From Inia geoffrensis (taxonomy: Eukaryota > Chordata > Mammalia > Artiodactyla > Iniidae): DNA of 64,000 bases. How positions within the stretch are numbered: position 1 is the first letter of the stretch; every line of letters begins with the position of its first letter. Both the position numbers and the translations under genes were made by a program. Positions 10,923 through 22,370 of this stretch are shown here, piece by piece. The notes beneath the pieces are model-generated. The model was given only the letters and a program-made list of their open reading frames with translations. It searched no databases and was not told the origin of the DNA. The stretch is from contig CM070905.1 of NCBI GenBank assembly GCA_036417435.1, positions 17,337,592-17,401,591 on the forward strand, read 5' to 3'.

Positions 10923-11869
10923 TCCCAAACTCATTTTACAAGGCCAGCATTACCCAGATACCAAGGCCAATAGAAAACTACAGGCCAATATCCCTGATGA
11001 ATATAGATGCAAAAATTCTCAACAAAATATTAGCAAACTGATTCAACAACACATTAAAAGGATCATACACTATGGTCAAGTGGTATTTATTCCTGGGATG
11101 CAAGGATGGCTCAACATACACAAATCAATAGATGTGAAAAATCACATTAATAAAATGAAAGATAAAAATCATATGATCATCTCAATAGACACAGATGAAG
11201 CATTTGAAAAAATTTAACATTCTTTCATGATAAAATTCAAACAGGATATCAGAGATGTCTGCATTCCCATGTTCACTGCAGCATTATTTACAATAGCCAA
11301 GACATAGAATCAACCTAAGTGTCCACTGACAGATGAATGGATTAAGAAAATGTGATATACTATACAGTGAGCCATAAAAAAAAAGGAAATTGTGTCATTT
11401 GTGATAACATGGATGAACCTTGAGGGCATTATGCTAAGTGAGATAAGTCAGATAGAGACAAACACTGTATGATCTCATTTACATGTGGAATCTAAAAAAA
11501 CCCAAACTTACAGAAACAGAGAGTAGATTGGTGGTTACTAGGGGCTGCAAGGTGGGGGAAATGGGTGAAGGTGGTCAAAGGGTACAAAATTCCATTTACA
11601 AGATGAACAAGTTCTGGGGAATCTAATGTACAGCATGGTAACTAAACAATACTGCATTGTATACTTGAAAGATGCTAAAAGAGTAAATCTTAAAAGTTCT
11701 CACCAAAAGAAAAAAAAAGTTACTATGAGGTGATGGATGTGATAACTATCCTTGTTGAGGTAATAATTTTGCAATACATACACATATCAAATCACCATGT
11801 GGTATATCTTACACTTATACAATGTTATATGTCAATTATATCACAGTAAAACTGGAAAGAAAGTAAATA

Positions 11870-12190
11870 AAAACATGCCCGCCCTCCCCCTCCCCTTCTC
11901 CTCCACCCCAGGCGACACACAAAAATAGCTTCCAACACATGCCACCAGCTTTCCATTTCCCAGCCTCTTCCACCAGAGCTACAAGTTTACAGGGTACATT
12001 ATCTGTCTTCCATGCATCACCATGCTATCACAGGAGATTGTTTTGCCAAATGTTTCACTCCTGTGAAAATGACTCACTACCCATATGGCTTCCAATATCA
12101 CTTCCTTTGTTGCGTACTACCTAGGCCCTAAACCAAAGCTATGTATTTAAGGTTTTTGTTCGAGTAACAGCTCACTTCTGATAATAATTT
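11870..12190. other. Unassigned sequence
   Basis: A C-rich patch at 11878-11915 is followed by mixed sequence. No gene or repeat was named. Confidence 0.4.
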
Positions 12191-12194
12191 CTGT

Positions 12195-12600
12195 GTCAGT
12201 CAAGATTGACTCAGTGTTGCTGCAGTAATAAACACCACAATCTCAGTGGCTTGAAACAACAAAAGTTTAATTATTATTTTACTGGATATCCACTATGGGA
12301 TGGAAGAGTTCTTTCTGCTCATTGTAAGTTGCTCAGGAACCCAGGCTGACTACAGCCACTGTTTTGAATATTGCTGGCTGCTGTGGGAGAGGGAATTAAG
12401 CACTCTGAAGCGTCTTGCATTGGCAAGCCTGGAAGTGACTCATGTTACTTCTGCTCATAACTAATAGGCCAGAATTAGTTACATGACATTATCCAACCAC
12501 GAGGAAGCCAGGAAGAGCAGTTCTCTCTTATGCCTAGGATGGCAGAAAAAGGGAAATATTTGTTGGATACCTGCCAAAATAGGTAACAACAAGAAGAAAC
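12195..12600 (+). repeat. Ancient interspersed repeat, copy 2
   Basis: This is the same family as 1940-2450 and is uninterrupted here. It shares 'ctgcagtaata', 'cttgaaac', 'caggaacccaggctga' and 'aggccagaattagttacatg' in the same order and orientation. It also has more of the 3' part ('ggaaatatttgttggata'). Confidence 0.6.
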
Positions 12601-12639
12601 AATAGTGAAAATATTTATGATAAGTGAACTTAAAGAGGT

Positions 12640-13020
12640 TAAAAACAAAAAAAGTGGACTATATGGTAGACATGGTTGAGGGACCTGTTTAAAGTGGATG
12701 GTCTGAGAGGCCTCTCTGAAGAGGTAACATTTGCACTGAGACCTCAGGAGTGAGCAAGAATTAATAGAACATTCCAGACAAGAAGCAACAAGCATAACAG
12801 CCCTAGGGTGGAATAAGCTTGGTTTTTTCTGAAACTGATGAGATGAGATCTATGGGAAACAAAGAAGCAATGGGGTGGGAGGGGAGTGTCATGAAATGGG
12901 AGAGACCATCGGGGTCAGATCACAGAGGGGCCTGAAGGCCATAGCAAATAATTTAGAATTTTATCCTAAAATGCTATAGGAAGCCACTGAAAGGTCTAAA
13001 GATAAGAAATGCATGTTTGG
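12640..13020 (+). repeat. Long ancient repeat, 5' piece
   Basis: The text 'ggcctctctgaagaggtaacatttg', 'aacattccagacaagaagca' and 'ggaagccactgaaagg' is characteristic of a widespread long mammalian relic I cannot name with confidence. It seems to continue beyond the SINE at 13021-13222. Confidence 0.5.
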
Positions 13021-13222
13021 GGCTTCCCTGGTGGCTCAGTGGTTGAGAATCCGCCTGCTGATGCAGGGCACACGGGTTCGTGCCCCGGTCCGGGAAGATC
13101 CCACATGCCGCGGAGCGGCTAGGCCCGTGGGCCATGGCCACTGAGCCTGTGCGTCCGGAGCCTGTGCTCCGCCAACGGGTGAGGCCACGACAGTGAGAGG
13201 CCCGCATACCGCAAAACAAACA
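13021..13222 (+). mobile_element. CHR-2 SINE
   Basis: The body is complete from 'ggcttccctggtggctcagt' to 'gaggcccgcataccgc' with a short CAAA-type tail. The A-box and B-box-like segments ('tggctcagtggttgaga', 'gggttcgtgcc') mark tRNA ancestry. No clear target duplication was seen. Confidence 0.92.
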
Positions 13223-13465
13223 AACAGGTAACTGGCTATGTGGTGAATTCATTGGAAAAGGGTGAGAGTGAAAATGTGGAGACCAGCTGGAGACGACTGT
13301 ATCAGTGCAGAGATGACAGGGCTGGGAAGGGTCTTGGGGGGGCCAGCAAGCTGGGAAGATGGTGAGAAGTGAACAATTTAAGATATATTTTGAAGGACTT
13401 ACTGATGGATGGAATAAGAGAAAGGTTGGGAGCAGCAGGGGTTATATATGACTCCCATTGTCAAG
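13223..13465 (+). repeat. Long ancient repeat, middle piece
   Basis: The text 'gatatattttgaaggactta' and 'gggttatatatgactccca' continues the relic seen before the SINE. Confidence 0.4.
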
Positions 13466-13893
13466 GATGAACAAAGCAGGACACCAGTTAAAGTGGTAAG
13501 GACAGATTTTTATCAGTAAGAAATATTGCTATAGGGAAAAAGAGTCCAATGTGAACTGAACAAAACTTCCATTTGTATAGAGATGAATAGGTGTTTTGAA
13601 GGGAGAATGAGGGAGGGGTGGTGGAGTGGGGGCTCTGTAGAGTCAGGGAAGTAAAAAATTACAAAAGATTAGTCAGTGTAAATGTGATTAGGCCAGCTGT
13701 GTCTGCTAGTGGCAATCACTGAAGTTAGGGTTCTACCCTTCTACACAGACTGGGAGAGAGAGGTCCCATCCTCAGGTGTTGACGGGAACAAACAGGGGCC
13801 TTGGCAGCCTTGAATTTCCTCATGCAGGCACTTTAAGGGGGACTGGCATTATTTTAGGATGTGGCCTTGAGCTCATAGGGCCTATGTTCATGT

Positions 13894-14138
13894 TTGTTCA
13901 AGTCTTTTTTTTTTTTTTTTTTTTTTTTTTTTGTGGTACGCGGGCTTTCCACTGCTGTGGCCTCTCCCGTTGCAGAGCACAGGCTCCAGATGCGCAGGCT
14001 CAGCAGCCATGGCTCACGGGCTCAGCCGCTCTGCGGCACGTGGGATCTTCCCGGACCGGGGCACAAACCTGCATCCCCTGCATTGGCAGGCGGACTCTCA
14101 ACCACTGCGCCACCAGGGAAGCCCTTGTTCAAGTCTTT
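13894..14138 (-). mobile_element. CHR-2 SINE (antisense) with 14-bp target duplication
   Basis: A 26-base poly(T) is followed by the reverse complement of a full CHR-2 body ending 'ccaccagggaagccc' at 14124. The exact duplication 'ttgttcaagtcttt' lies at 13894-13907 and 14125-14138. The low divergence and perfect duplication suggest a relatively recent insertion. Confidence 0.95.
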
Positions 14139-14430
14139 ATAGACGAAGTTTGAGGCCCAGTCAAGGGGGCTCACAGAGACCTGGCTAGAGTTTGGTTTTA
14201 GTGACAAGGTGGTTGGTGGTGTCATTCACAGAGAAGGCGTGGTCCAGGGGACAACTAGGTTTAGAATCTAGAAGAGACCAAATCCTATTTTGGACATGTT
14301 AAGTTTGAGACATTCAAATGGGTAAGAAGTTAAATATCAGAATGGATCACATAAGAGTAGTCTGGGCTACAGACATAAACCAAGAGCTGTCAGCAGGATG
14401 TAACTCAAAGATCACACAGGTGGGAATTAG
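14139..14430 (+). repeat. Long ancient repeat, further piece
   Basis: The text 'gacatgttaagtttgagaca' and 'ggtggttggtggtgtcattc' fits the same relic as 12640-13465. The CHR-2 SINE at 13908-14124 lies inside this zone. Confidence 0.4.
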
Positions 14431-14659
14431 AAAAGAGATAGGAACTCCAGGACTTACCTAGCAAATTCATCCTCGAGATTTGTTCCCAGAAATGTATCAT
14501 CATTAGGTATGTGAAGTTGCATTTCCGTCAGAAAGTAAAACTAACAGAATAACAATCAAGGTAGCTATTAAATATTTGGAGATTTTTCTTTTGATTTGAA
14601 TCCTATCTCTATTTGCTAGTTCTAAATCACAGGCATATATATATATATGCGCTTATTGA

Positions 14660-14825
14660 ACACTACTGTCATATCCCCTTAACAAATATGGAAAACTGAA
14701 CAGGGCAGGGTTAAATAACTTGCTTGAGGTGACACAAAATTAATAAAGGTTGGGTCCTGTATTCAAAACGAAGCCTTCTGGTTCCAGTCTGTGTTCTGAA
14801 CCCCTATTCTATATGGCAAGCCTAG
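14660..14825 (-). repeat. MIR SINE relic
   Basis: The reverse-oriented MIR core is recognisable as 'ttaaataacttgcttgaggtgaca' followed by degenerate 'ggttgggtcctgtattcaaa'. Confidence 0.55.
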
Positions 14826-14829
14826 TAAA

Positions 14830-15280
14830 GTAGTTTGGTTTATCATTTATCCGTTTAGTGGGTCATAAATAATGGACTATACATATATATATAATAGTTC
14901 CAATAAGCATTTTTATTGGCTCTCTCTCTGTTTATGTGTGCACGCCTGGGTCATTAGGGTTGAGGCACAATTCACTTGGTGGCTGTGCCCCAGGGTATTA
15001 CAGCCAAACTCTAGGATGAGTAGAACCGGTTTCACTGGAACGGTCCTGAAGCTTCAAAGCATTAAAACCAAACGAACAAAAAAATTGAAAAAACACAAAT
15101 TGTACCGGTCAGTTAAGTTTGCCCTGCCCTGTGGCATCAAACTGAATTCCTAGTCTCTGGATATCATATGCTGGTCGGGGAGATGATTAGAGTTCTTCCC
15201 TCCACAGAACATTACACGTAGTATTGGCACACTGAATTCACATTGTTGTCATAAGTATGGAAGCGTTCCTTGAGCGTAAG
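14830..15280. other. Unassigned sequence upstream of the promoter
   Basis: No gene or clear repeat was seen, apart from a short TA run at about 14881-14892. Confidence 0.4.
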
Positions 15281-15282
15281 AA

Positions 15283-15363
15283 TTGGTTTATGCCATCTTT
15301 TTTTACTACAGCCTCTGTGCCTAGCAGAGTCTGACATGCAGTAGGAGCCTAAAGGATGCTTGA
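15283..15363 (+). repeat. L2 3'-end relic
   Basis: 'ctctgtgcctagcagagtct' followed by 'gcagtaggagcctaaa' matches the usual end of L2 elements. Confidence 0.5.
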
Positions 15364-15365
15364 CA

Positions 15366-15449
15366 GTAGAGGAAGGAAGGGAAGGAGCAAGGAAGCGAGG
15401 GAAGGAGAAAGAAAAGGAGGGGAGGAGGGAAGGAAAAGAAGACAAGGAA
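15366..15449 (+). repeat. GGAA-rich purine tract
   Basis: About 80 bases are almost pure purine with many GGAA or GGGAA units. It lies ~150 bp before the CpG-rich promoter block. GGAA is the core of ETS-family binding sites, so the tract could bind such factors; that role is inference. Confidence 0.9.
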
Positions 15450-15690
15450 TTCAAATCAAACATTCCTACTGCACACTAGGAAGGTGAGCAACATGCCCTC
15501 CAAGGCGGTGGGTTTCTTTTAAGTCTTTCCCGTTTATGGGGCGCAGAAACGTACTGATCCCCTCTGGAATACCCTAAATCTCCTGCCACACACTTTCTGC
15601 CCTTCCTGACCTCCGACCCCCTTGTTTGGCCTCCCAGACCCGCCCACTCCTCCCCCTGCAATCTCCGCCAGCCTTCCCAGCCACTGCGCC

Positions 15691-15701
15691 TGCGCACGCG
15701 G
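15691..15701 (+). promoter_or_regulatory. NRF1-like site
   Basis: 'tgcgcacgcgg' matches the palindromic NRF1 consensus except at the last base. Confidence 0.5.
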
Positions 15702-15800
15702 GGCGCTCGGCTGCGGGCCGTCGGGGCGGGGTCCCGAGCGGGGCGTTCAGCCGACGGGAAGAGGAAGAGGAAGTTGGGGGAGGGCCCTAGCGGGGAGTGA

Positions 15801-15810
15801 ACCGGAAGTG
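15801..15810 (+). promoter_or_regulatory. ETS/GABP-type site
   Basis: 'accggaagtg' matches the ETS consensus CCGGAAGT. It lies about 250 bp before the start codon inside the CpG-rich block. Confidence 0.6.
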
Positions 15811-16058
15811 CAAGCGCTCCAGCTTCTCTTCGGCCAGACGGATCCTTGTCTGCTGGGCCCGGTGGCCGCAAAAAACTTTCTTTCTCCCGCCCTAACGGTC
15901 GCCGCGGCCAACTGCCTCGCTCGCCTGCCAGCCTACCCCGCCTTCTCTTCGCTCCGGCTCCGCGCGGCCCTGTCTCTTGCTCGCCCGGTGGTATCCGCTT
16001 GCTGCTGCCACCGCCTCCTCGTTTTCTGCCTGGCTAGCCGGCCCGCCCCGCTGCAGTG

Positions 16059-16130
16059 ATGTGCGACAAGGAGTTCATGTGGGCCCTGAAAAACGGAGAC
16101 CTGGATGAGGTGAAAGACTATGTGGCCAAG
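16059..16130 (+). CDS. MTPN: Myotrophin (V-1), coding exon 1, residues 1-24
   Basis: Myotrophin is a small cytoplasmic ankyrin-repeat protein. It binds heterodimeric actin capping protein (CapZ) and blocks its capping of filament barbed ends. It has also been linked to NF-kB dimers and cardiac hypertrophy. This exon encodes '[20 protein letters not shown]' and four more residues, the first helix pair of the ankyrin fold. The start is the first ATG downstream of base 15540, so no upstream ATG competes; G at -3 supports it. The exon ends AAG|gtacgt in phase 0. The first 90 residues match the human protein as I remember it, and the family is 118 residues. Identification is firm; the transcription start is not seen. 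Confidence 0.97.
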
Positions 16131-18339
16131 GTACGTGGGGATGAGTGGAGTCGCGAGAGCACGGAGGTGGGATGGAGGGGAGGCTGAGGAAGCTGCTGGG
16201 CGGGGGCGGGGGTGGGGGAGACCTCCCGCGTGGAGGCGGCACAGAGAGAGCCGGGAGGCAGGGAGCGTCCAAACTGAAAGATGGGTCCACACAACGCGGT
16301 CGCGTTCTGTGTCAGGTAACTGCCGTGGTGACACAGTCAGGCTCTTACCTTCCCGACCTCTTGGGGGAGGGGAGAGTGGTGACCCGCTCTTTTAGAGTCA
16401 CCTATGAGCCCTGATGACTTGAGTTCGGCCCTCTTCTACGCCAGAGTTCCACTTAAATCTTTTTCTGGACGAGGTAATTCTCCATCTTGGACCTGCCCAC
16501 TACTGAATGAAGTAACAAGTGATTAGGATTAGAGGAACGTTTTCTTTAACTTTGGGCCTGTTATGAATTTAAAGTATTCATTGACTGTGAAAAAGAGTAC
16601 CGAAAATAGCAGTAGTTAAAATTCTGAAACTTGGTATCACTTCACTGTGAAGTCTTAACTTTGGGTGTGGCCTTTTCCCTCTCCCCCGCTAAAACAAATA
16701 ACTTCTTTGCTTCCAGTGGTAAGGTTGTCATTTAGCATCTGGGCGTCTTTAAGTTATCTGAGCAGTTTTCAAACAAGCGTGTGAACTTCGGTTACTCTGT
16801 CTTTCTCCTTGATTCCATCAGAAATGCTTATATGTGTAATAAATAGTAAGGCAGTTTAGCCACAGTACTCTTGGGGGTAAAATCATGATGAAGAAAGCTA
16901 ATCTCAAACCTAAACCCAGATGTGAATCCACGTTGTGATCAAGTGGTAAATCAGTTTCTTCTGCTCAGCCTCTATCTTCCCTGCTTATTCACTGATTTAC
17001 CTTTTTCATCTGCCAATTTATGCACACATTATTATTCTCTAAGTTTATGTAATGTGCATTTATCTGAGTGTGTACAAAGAAAGTACATAAAGAAACATTT
17101 GGACTTGTGTAGTTTTCCTTCTAAGGGGTGAGAATCTTTAAAATACTCTTCTGAGTACTCCTGTGAATATCTCTCACATTGCTAACATTTAAGAATGGAC
17201 CTGTGGGTGAAGCATTTTAGTATTTCCCTTTTTTAAAATTAATATTTTAAAAAACAATAATTGTACTTTTCTATCTGCTTCTGACATCTATACAGAAATT
17301 TGGAGTATGGATAGGCATAAATTGTTGGTTTGGGGTAACTTCTTGAATTCTGAAAAATAAGTTCAGAGTTCCAAAACCATTGAAAATTGTTATGTTCCTA
17401 AATGGAAAAAGCAGCATATAAAGAAAAACTTAGATTACTCCATATTAAACATTCATCTGTGTCATTAAAACAATATCTGAAACAAATTAGTTTCTTGACT
17501 GACCAAAAGACCATATTTACTTAATTCATCCATTTTTCTTGGGCACCTTTCAGGCCCCCAGCACTTTGCTAGGCCTGGCATAATAGTGAAGAATTTGGAC
17601 GCAATGCTCAGAAAACTCATATGTTTATATTCAGCAGACCTATGTGGAAAAGCGTTCATGCTTTTAAAGTAGCACGCAAAGTAAAATAACATCTCACTTT
17701 CGTAAGCAGTTTGTCCAATTGGAAAACAAGAGAAAGACGCAAAGTAAGATATTCGTGAGCAGTAATAGTAGATATTCACCCATTTTCAATCTGTATGATT
17801 CCTCTTGGTGCCTTATTTTTGCCTTCCATTTCTGCCTTTATGTTAATTTCTCCCATTGGAGTTAATTCGGCCCTCACTTGAGCTCCGGACTGCCCAATGG
17901 ATAGCGCCATTCAGATAAATTCCAAATTGAGCTCACATTTTCTTCTCAAAAATTGTTTCTATTTCTCTTGTCCCCGTTTTGATTAATGACATCATGACCC
18001 AATCATTTGCCCAAACTAGAAATTGGGGAATTTTCCCAAATTTCTGAGTGTTATCAAGACTCCCTTTCTTAGTCTCTCTCATCTGCATTCTTATCATCAC
18101 TACTTTAGATTAGTTTCTGCTGCTTAACCGTCTGGACTGTATTTTCCTTGACTGTAGTTTCCCCCTCTTTCCTGGTCAACTTGAACATCTCAGCTGGAGG
18201 GATCTCTCTCTAATACGAATCTGAGCATCTTATCTTTTTCAGCCAACCTTCTTCACTGCCCTTATACTTTTGTGATTCCCCATTATTTATTTTAAAAAAG
18301 GGCCAACTCCTCCTTGGTTTGGCGTACTAGATCGTGAAA

Positions 18340-18730
18340 ATCTGGCCTGTGCTTGCCTTTTTAAACTCTCCCTATACGCTCTCTGCTCCAGACCCTGCTA
18401 GGCTGTTTCTTACTTGTGTATCTTCACATGTGCTCTTTCATCCTCCTTGACCAAGTCAGCTCACCTCAGTCCCTAACTCCCAACCTGGTGAGCTATTTTT
18501 CCTCTTAGCTTAAATATCATCTTTTCCAGAGAAGCATTTTGACTTCAAATGGAGTGCTGCTTCTTTTACTGTTTCACTTATCAAATTGCTGTGATTTTGT
18601 TTATATGTCTGTCTTTAATTAAAGGCTGTGAGCCTCTGGAGGATAGATACTATATCCTTTTTCATCTTTGTGTCTCCAGTATAGTGCCAAGGAATTTCAC
18701 ACATTAAAAGCATATGTTCCAAGTAAGAAA
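18340..18730 (+). repeat. L2 LINE 3' part
   Basis: The ordered L2 blocks are visible: 'ctgctccagaccctgctagg', 'cttaaatatcatcttttcc', 'cacttatcaaattgctgtga', and then 'gctgtgagcctctggagg' leading to 'tctccagtatagtgcc'. It is old and diverged. Confidence 0.7.
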
Positions 18731-18884
18731 TTCTTTTTATTCTTAACTTCACTATAGTTTCAACATCTTGCATTAGTTGTATTATAATAATTACCATTGA
18801 CAGGATGACTTATATTGCCAGGTACTAGAAAGCATTCTGTAAGATTTTTATGTAAATTTTCGTTTTGTCTTTTACCACAGCCTT

Positions 18885-19050
18885 TCAATATAGATAATAG
18901 TATTCCCATTTTGAAGATGAGGAAATTGAAGCTTAGAGAAGTTAAGTAATTTAACAAGGTCACAAAATAAGTAGCACAACTGGGATTTAAACCCAGAGCT
19001 GTCTGAATCTACAGCCCATATATTTTTCACCACATCAGTCTGCCTTGAAA
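18885..19050 (-). repeat. MIR SINE relic
   Basis: The antisense MIR core is visible: 'gatgaggaaattgaagctta', 'agaagttaagtaattta', 'gggatttaaacccagag'. Confidence 0.8.
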
Positions 19051-19564
19051 TGGTTATCTGGCTTCTTAGCTCACAGTTGCTTAGCATGAGCACATTAAGA
19101 AAATGAGAAAGGGGCTTGCAAGAGGCAAGCACAAGTTATCTCTGTGAATAAGGACATAGTAAAAGGGCTACAGTTTTAAAAATTTTTAACTGTTTAATTG
19201 TAAAATTGTTACATTTGGAAATAATTAGCATGGAGACATCTCTATAAACTTTAAGTCTTGTCAGGTGCTGTCTTTCTCAAAGTGTCTGTAAAGAAATTGA
19301 TTGATTGATTGAAAGCTTGTGGAAACTTTTGTATGTGTAGTCATGTGTAATCTTATAATTTGTATTAATAATTACGATCCTGTACAGTACAGGAAAAGTT
19401 AAATTGTGTCTGTTTGCCTTAAGAAGAAACAAAAGTTAACTGAAGTATTGAGACTTCTATTCGGAATGGTTTAAATTAAACAAATGGCACTTTTTTCAAA
19501 AGGTATGTTCTTAAAACTTTATATATTTGAGTACTGTGTTGCCATGTACAGGTATAATTTCATT

Positions 19565-19755
19565 TATCACATCAACCCATGAACATACTTAATATTGTTA
19601 ACCCAATTTTAGAGATTTTAGAGATGAAGAAATAGAGGCAAAGATTAAATAACTTGCCCAAGGTCATAAAGCTCTTGAGTAATGAAGCTGAGATTTGAAC
19701 TTAGTCTCTCTGACTTCAAAGCTCCTTGCTATTTATGTCAGCATACCATTGACTT
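19565..19755 (-). repeat. MIR SINE relic
   Basis: 'ttaaataacttgcccaaggt' followed by 'gctgagatttgaacttag' is the antisense MIR core. Confidence 0.8.
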
Positions 19756-20989
19756 TCATTTCTCAATAATGCTAGGTAACTCAGGGAGTACTGTATTATT
19801 GAGTAAGTATTAAAAATAATCACAGCAGGATGGTAATTATCCATTGAGACTACTTAGAGGTGAGCTTTGTGATTAGCTTTGAGGATCCAACTCTCTTAGA
19901 GGTGAATGCTTGTGAGTTATATTGATAAGTAGTACCTTAGAATCTACAGTAGGTCTGATATATATACTCTCTTGTTTACATGTGCTTCTGTTTCACTTAC
20001 TGTGAAATACTATACATCAGGCCTCTAACTTCCCTTTCTCTGTGGTTTCCTTTCCCTCTCCAGCCCCCAATCTAATTACACCTGCCTTTGACACTCTGGT
20101 ACGTTTGAAAAGCAACAATTGTTTACCTTGTGAGAGAAAATGATCTCTTGAACCTGAGAGAAAAGTATCAACTCTAATCTTTAGAAATTGCATGACTTAT
20201 TGGGATCACTTTTCACTTTCCTAATAAAATAGGCAATTGAAAAGAGGTCCTGATTCACACTATCTTGCATGTATCAGTTTTATGCAGTTTCCTTTTTTGT
20301 TGTTTCTTTTTGTTTGCTTCTTTTTTAAATTATCAGTTTCTTTCTTATAAAAATTTGTCACTGTGTTATGCCCTTTCTGCAGCATGGCTTGTGACCCAGT
20401 CAGAAAGCCAATAGGTCAGCTTGTATAAGAAGGTGCCCTCAGTAGATACAGAAAGTTTAGTATAGATACTTTTCTATTAGTCTTTTACTTTGAATTTAAA
20501 ATAATGCAAGATCTTTTTAACATTGGAAGACAAGTTTTCACTCAGATGTCCGTATGTAGTGTTTTGCTTTGAGATTTTAAACATTATCAAACTAGGGCAG
20601 ACAATTTAAAGTGTAATAAATTAAAGCTAATTTAAATTTTAAAATGATATATGCTTATTATTTAAGAGATAAAGCTGTATTGATAGAATAAAGTGCAACA
20701 AAGGGTCCCATTGCCCATTACCCCTACCCAGGTGGTTTTTTTAATTTAAAATATAGATTTTATTAGGTATTTTTAAGACAGAAAAGTATAAAAGCAAAAA
20801 TTGGCCCACAATTCTACTCTGTAGATAATTCCTATTAACTTTAAAAAGTGACATTAACTCGGGAACAGATTAGAAAATGCAAGACCTGTGGCTCTCAGTC
20901 CCTGTGAACAAAGTTAGCCATTCTTAAGAGGTTCACATAATTACAGAGAAACATTGGAAAACCTGCTTACTCATCCATTTCCCCACTTA

Positions 20990-22370
20990 AAAATAATGCT
21001 ATACACAGTGCTGTACTTTGCTTTTTTTAATTCCTTAATAGTTTATTTTAGATTCTACATTGAAATTTATTCATCCCCCTGCCTTTTTAAATGGTGCATA
21101 CCTCCATTTTATAGGATATACCATAATTTATTTAACTAATGCTCCATGATAAACATCTTTTTCCAGCATATGTTATCATGATTATCTTTGTACATATCCT
21201 TGACAGCTTCTCAGGCTATATCTGGATGACCCTCTTGTTGAATTTTATCAACTTAGACACACATCAGTAGCACTTGAGACTGATCATTCCCTAAGACATT
21301 GCATTTTTGTCATTTGAATAGGTGATTTGCATTTCTTTAATGAGGAAATCAAACATCAGAACTTTATTAGCATTTGTATTCATTTCCTCAGATTTCTTGT
21401 TTATATCTTTTGTTCATTTTTCTAGTAGGTAATTGGTCTATTTTTTATTGATTTGTATGAGCCCTTTATAAATTAAGGAAGTTAGTTTTTTGGTTTTGTT
21501 TGTTTATTTATGGCTGTGTTGGGTCTTCGTTGCTGCGTGTGGGCTTTCTCTAGTTGCGGGAAGCGGGGGCTACTCTTGATTGAGGTGTGCGTGCTTCTCA
21601 TTGCGGTGGGTTCTCTTGTGCGGAGCACACGGGCTATAGGCGCGCGGGCTTCAGTAGTTGCGGCATGTAGGCTCAGTAGTTGTGGCTCGCGGGCTCTAGA
21701 GCGCAGGCTCAGTAGTTGTGGCGCACAGGCTTAGTTGCTCCGCGGCATGTGGTATCTTCCCTGACCAGAGCTCAAATCTGTCTGCTGCATTGGCAGGCAG
21801 ATTCTTAACCACTGCGCCACCGGGGAAGTCCGGGAAGTTAGTTTTTTTATCATATGTTTTGCAAATATTTTTTCCAGTTTGTCTCTTGGCTTCATTTTTT
21901 TGGTTGTTGTTTTACAACAGTCTTTACTTTTTATGTGGTTAAATATATCCCTCTTTCCCCCTTTTGTGACTTGGATTTTGTGTCCTATTTAAAGAGACCT
22001 GTTTCTTCTCTATCAGATTATGAATAAATTTGGTCTTTCTGCCAGAACTTCTGTTTTTCTTTTTTTTTGCGTTTTAGGCATTTAATTCTTCTGTTACTTA
22101 TTTTGAAGTAAGGCATGAAATAGGAATACAGTTTGTGTATTTTTTTAACAGTTTCTACATTTATTGTAATTCCTGTTTACCTACTAATCTGAACTATTTA
22201 TCATAAAGAAAATTTCAATGTATGTTTGGATTTCTTGCTCTTTTTTTATCCATACTATTAATGGTAGTTTCATAATATGTTTTAGTACTGGATAGAGCCA
22301 CTTTCTCTCTTATATTCTCTTTAGAATTTTTGCAGGAGAGTTCCTATAAGGATTTTTCCTTTTTTCTATC
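20990..22370 (-). mobile_element. Antisense old L1 (L1M-type) fragment, interrupted by CHR-1
   Basis: The reverse-strand ORF2 3' region is recognisable as 'ttgatttgtatgagccctttataaa' before the SINE and 'tatgttttgcaaatattttttcc' after it, then further diverged L1M text to about 22370. The left boundary is uncertain. Confidence 0.55.
21477..21848 (-). mobile_element. CHR-1 SINE (antisense) with ~15-bp target duplication
   Basis: The body at 21492-21832 reads, in reverse, 'ggctgtgttgggtcttcgtt', repeated 'cagtagttgtggc' modules and the terminal 'gccaccggggaagtcc'. It is longer than CHR-2 because of tandem internal 'tagttgtggc' units. The duplication 'ggaagttagttttt' lies at 21477 onward and 21833 onward. 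Confidence 0.93.

Larger units (their letters stand above)
9430..11855 (+). mobile_element. Older L1 fragment, internally deleted and interrupted
   Basis: This is diverged L1 ORF2 sequence: endonuclease text from about 9430 ('ttctcaagtatgcatggaac') and the start of the reverse transcriptase (10200-10421 and 10923-11230, with 'ccaatatccctgatgaatat'). At about 11238 it jumps to the C-terminal end and 3' UTR ('cagcattatttacaatagcc' at about 11280 to about 11855), so more than 1 kb of reverse transcriptase is missing. It is more diverged than the 3250-9169 element and was later invaded by the block at 10422-10911. Confidence 0.85.
15600..16330 (+). promoter_or_regulatory. MTPN: CpG-rich, TATA-less promoter of MTPN
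   Basis: GC content and CpG frequency rise sharply compared with the AT-rich surroundings, and the block covers the first coding exon. Visible motifs are an NRF1-like site 'tgcgcacgcgg' (15691-15701), a GC box 'ggggcgggg' (15723-15731), further 'gggcg' copies, and an ETS/GABP-type 'accggaagtg' (15801-15810). No TATA box is evident. This is the common layout of a broadly expressed gene. The start site cannot be fixed from sequence; placement between about 15780 and 15880 is a guess from the motif cluster. Confidence 0.85.

Noticed and set aside
13021..13110. tRNA gene in the 5' head of CHR SINEs
   Set aside because: The A- and B-box-like segments are present but the head does not fold as a complete cloverleaf with a clear anticodon; it is the SINE promoter.
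15622..16059. Long open frames on both strands across the CpG block (also 15476-15871 and 15933-16334)
   Set aside because: GC-rich DNA lacks stop codons by chance. The frames overlap the MTPN promoter and 5' leader and lack recognisable domains.
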